Shown one piece after another: positions 61,700 through 64,000 of a DNA stretch of 64,000 bases. The notes beneath the pieces are model-generated. The model saw nothing but the letters and a program-made list of their open reading frames with translations. It was not told where the DNA came from and did not search any database. This DNA comes from Arion vulgaris (taxonomy: Eukaryota > Mollusca > Gastropoda > Stylommatophora > Arionidae). Made by a program: the position numbers and the translations under genes. Where the stretch lies: the NCBI GenBank assembly GCA_020796225.1, contig CM036769.1, forward strand, positions 1,727,001 through 1,791,000, read 5' to 3'. How positions within the stretch are numbered: position 1 is the first letter of the stretch; each line of letters opens with the position of its first letter.

Positions 61700-62290
61700 A
61701 GTTGATGCCATTACAATTGCAACATTAAGGGAAATAAAAAACCTAATAGTCTGGTTAAACAAGAAGGAAAGTAGCCACAAGAAGACTATCTGATCTGCTA
61801 AAACTATTACTACTCTCATATTTTTATACTCAGTGATTCCGTGAATATGATTCGTAAAGTCGAAACAGGAATAGTGAGACGAAAATGAGTGGATGTACTA
61901 GTACAGAAAGGGATCAGTGAAATCCCCTTCATTTTTGTCCCTGGACACACTAGTCAAGAGTAATGAACGAGCTTATAGATTGACTGGTATGGCTACAGAC
62001 CATGAAATGGACCAAAATTACATTCTTAACAAATTGAAATTTTTTTCGAACAGAGGAGTTTCAGGGTTGTGAATCTCATTCGCTGACCAGATTGAGAGAG
62101 ATATTGAAACAGTCTGAAAATAACAACATACCAAATATGCAAAAATATTGATAAATCAATATCAAACTGGCATGTTGGGTCGTTGGACGCTGCTGGATTT
62201 GTTGAGGTGGAGAGCGGAGCACACATAGACAGATTTGGAGTGCTATGATGACAGTCCTCATATAACTGATAACTAAAAGACAATAAATGC
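61700..62290 (+). mobile_element. RNase H-type LINE fragment
   Basis: Broken frames give a D-S-V-x-M-IRKVETGIVRREW start, FIFVPGHTS and NERAYRLTGMATDHEMDQNY of RNase H, then INQYQTGMLGRWTLLDLLRW and LECYDDSPHITDN. The last piece is the single-copy counterpart of the 50-bp array at 49246. Confidence 0.78.
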
Positions 62291-62479
62291 AAAGTGGAAA
62301 ATAACCCCCTAAACACAATCATTGACTGTTCAGAATAGACCAGGCCATTATATTTTGCCTCAGAACATAACATTACGATAACATGTACACCAAATTCAAG
62401 ATAGGTATCTTTAACTACTGTCACTGGGAATTTGCACTTAATAAGGATGCAACCAAACTCCACAGCATACAGTCTTCTA

Positions 62480-62700
62480 CAACAGAACATCAGGAAAGAA
62501 GGTGAGAGAAAGACCACAATAAAGATGGGTTAGATGGCATAGCAGAATCCTGGCAAAAGGAAAAATAACTATCACCCAAGGCACTAGAACAGTGCAAGAC
62601 AAAAACAGAAAACCACGACACTGGGCAACAACAAAGTAACAGTGTGATGACAAAAGAAGAAAGACTGAGAATTTGCAAATATGACAGCAGAACATTTCCT
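62480..62700 (+). mobile_element. RTE-like LINE tail fragment
   Basis: ACAACAGAACATCAGGAAAG, AAGGTGAGAGAAAGACCACA and ATGGGTTAGATGGCATAGCA encode a broken tail. CCACGACACTGGGCAACAAC is the single-copy counterpart of the array at 21790. Confidence 0.65.
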
Positions 62701-62886
62701 TCAAAGCTTCCCAGAACATGCAGACCCCATGAAAAGAATGTGACCAACACTTATCCCCTTGATAGATGAAATGGTATGGTTGGTAGAGCTGAAATCCTGA
62801 AACCAACAGCAGACTATATCAGGGACATCAGAATCACTGTCTGCAATGAATTATGGCTGTGAAGGAGAATAAATACACTGACTTAC

Positions 62887-63031
62887 CAACAGATTCACTG
62901 ACTCAATCACATCAAGGAATACTTCATTCTTGCGATACTTGACTCCCTCTGTTCTCCAGGACACAGCATTAGTGACAGCAGGTGGTGGGCGGGGGGCAAT
63001 CTCAAGTTTCTGACCCTCTTGTGTGATGTAT
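62887..63031 (-). CDS. AP1M1: AP1M1 coding exon (most 5' in window)
   Basis: One base completes a codon, then 48 codons: YITQEGQKLEIAPRPPPAVT, NAVSWRTEGVKYRKNEVFLD and VIESVNLL. Acceptor ATCAG, donor TTG|GTAAGT. It spans the linker and the start of the mu homology domain. Confidence 0.96.
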
Positions 63032-63164
63032 CTGATGATTCAACATGAGATGATGTAACACAAGCAGCTGATCATTTATGCATCAAAGAACGAACGAGAG
63101 AAGATAAAGAAGATTTATGCATCAAATCACTTCTTGAGTGTTGGGGTCACCGATAACAAAGTTG

Positions 63165-63418
63165 ATAACACAATGCCCGTATGTTGCCAGGTCTCGCAAG
63201 GGAAGCAAAGAATAGTAACACTGCGAACTACAAGGTATATCATAAGAGGTGACCGAGGTAGGGGCCCAGGAAGCCTAGAAAGTAAATAAAAAGTGTTGCA
63301 AAAATTGGATGTGCTGGCCTACTTGTAGGCACATAACTGGTACAATGTACAATCACTCTTAGGCTCAGATTACATACAAATCACAAAGAGTGGTTGATAT
63401 GGAGCGTTCAAAGAAGAC
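63165..63418 (+). mobile_element. SINE-G copy
   Basis: TGCCAGGTCTCGCAAGGGAA to GATATGGAGCGTTCAAAGAA. The flanking GATAACACAATGCCC occurs on both sides (about 63163 and 63420), a likely target duplication of about 15 bp. Confidence 0.88.
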
Positions 63419-63534
63419 GATAACACAATGCCCTATTGACCTTGTGTTGTGGAAACTTGGGGGGTTTGAGGCCAGCTTGGGTCAACACTTTTCAGTGTAC
63501 TCACATTATGCGGTTGGACTATAGGAAAACTCTG

Positions 63535-63860
63535 ACCCTTTACCGTAAGGAAAGCAAGCCTTCACACAAAATCAGTCAGAGGAGCCATGACTATGCCTGA
63601 ATTCACAGCGAGTGAATGGAAAAACTAAATATGGGGAAGTGATGTTCTTCATGTAGCTCGTCCTTTGTAGAATATCATTCTCATCGCAGACCACATATCT
63701 CTTAAGTCACGAGAAAGCACACCTATACGACGAGGGACACTGATAAGGAAAGCAGGCCTACACGCAAAAATTAGTCAGATGTGACATACTAGGCGCCTGT
63801 TTCTACGCCCTAAATGACTACACCAGAATTCATAGTGGGCAAACGCATCACAGACCACCG
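63535..63860 (+). mobile_element. Two SINE-H-related fragments
   Basis: 63540-63625 (AAGCAAGCCTTCACACAAAA, TCAGTCAGAGGAGCCATGAC, ATTCACAGCGAGTGAATGG) and 63725-63850 (CGACGAGGGACACTGATAAG, GCAGGCCTACACGCAAAAAT, AGAATTCATAGTGGGC) match the body of SINE-H in order. Confidence 0.6.
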
Positions 63861-64000
63861 GCTCTCAGCATTCTGTGTAGACACTTCATCTCTGTTGCAA
63901 CTAGTTTTCTTCTATTGTTTAATGTCAGCATCCACAGGATGCAACACTGTTATTTAATAGCTTTACCTAATACTAGGTACATAACTGCTACAGTTGTACT

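Larger units (their letters stand above)
43929..63031 (-). other. AP1M1: AP1M1 gene, 3' two thirds (AP-1 clathrin adaptor medium subunit mu1)
   Basis: Mu1 is the cargo-binding medium subunit of the AP-1 complex. It acts at the trans-Golgi network and endosomes and recognises YXX-hydrophobic sorting signals through its C-terminal mu homology domain. Seven minus-strand exons with GT-AG introns join in frame to about 289 residues, from YITQEGQKLEIAPRP to the final QNGDYQLRTN and stop. That leaves roughly 135 N-terminal residues (longin-like half) for exons beyond 64000. The sequence matches animal AP1M over its whole length without gaps, including [20 protein letters not shown] and EKSGYQALPWVRYITQNG, and differs clearly from AP-2 mu. 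Introns (5' to 3') are 2360, 9525, 708, 2086, 941 and 2612 bp, loaded with transposons and arrays. No break is seen in any exon, so the gene is presumably functional. Confidence 0.97.

Noticed and set aside
62026..62517. 163-codon minus ORF with hydrophobic stretches
   Set aside because: It lies opposite RNase H-type LINE sequence (plus strand) and has no similarity of its own.

Overview
The window looks like a stretch of an animal (metazoan) nuclear genome: spliced genes, LINE and SINE debris, hAT, piggyBac and mariner-type DNA transposons, and an extreme density of short tandem arrays. A gastropod mollusc is a plausible source. That is an inference from the repeat types, including a SPIN-type hAT element of a family reported from a freshwater snail; the sequence does not prove it. 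There is no bacterial-style gene content, and almost every long ORF is a tandem array read in frame or a transposon fragment.

Two host genes can be supported. (1) The 3' two thirds of AP1M1, the medium (mu1) subunit of the clathrin adaptor complex AP-1, lies on the minus strand. Seven coding exons (63031 down to 43929) join in perfect phase into about 289 residues ending in a stop. The 5' part lies beyond the window's right edge. (2) On the plus strand, between about 16.7 and 36.0 kb, are the pieces of a small secreted or surface protein gene (or two tandem genes): two signal-peptide first exons (16754-16823 and 28901-28976), at least four micro-exons of 18-27 nt, and a terminal exon (35811-35962) with a Thr/Ser-rich stretch and a hydrophobic C-terminus. 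Every junction is phase 1, so any combination stays in frame. This resembles the micro-exon gene layout known from schistosomes and I did not recognise the product. The two genes are convergent.

Layout. 1-5.75 kb: two big minisatellites, one irregular (34-39 bp) and one regular (27 bp, with a 648-bp higher-order period). 5.8-9 kb: LINE fragments, a SPIN-type hAT element with its 8-bp target duplication, a broken RTE-like reverse transcriptase and a U2 snRNA-like pseudogene. 9-16.7 kb: SINEs and minisatellites, including a 66-bp array with a 726-bp higher-order pattern. 16.7-36 kb: the micro-exon locus, its introns packed with SINEs, LINE tails and arrays. 36-43.9 kb: intergenic, mostly LINE and SINE debris. 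43.9-64 kb: AP1M1; its 9.5-kb intron holds a 2.54-kb hAT transposon (clear TIRs, exact 8-bp target duplication, a LINE fragment nested inside) and a decayed piggyBac transposase.

By hand tally about a quarter of the window is local tandem repetition in some 40 independent arrays. Many are visibly amplified pieces of transposons or start where a SINE head ends. SINE family letters (A-I) are local labels made for this annotation.
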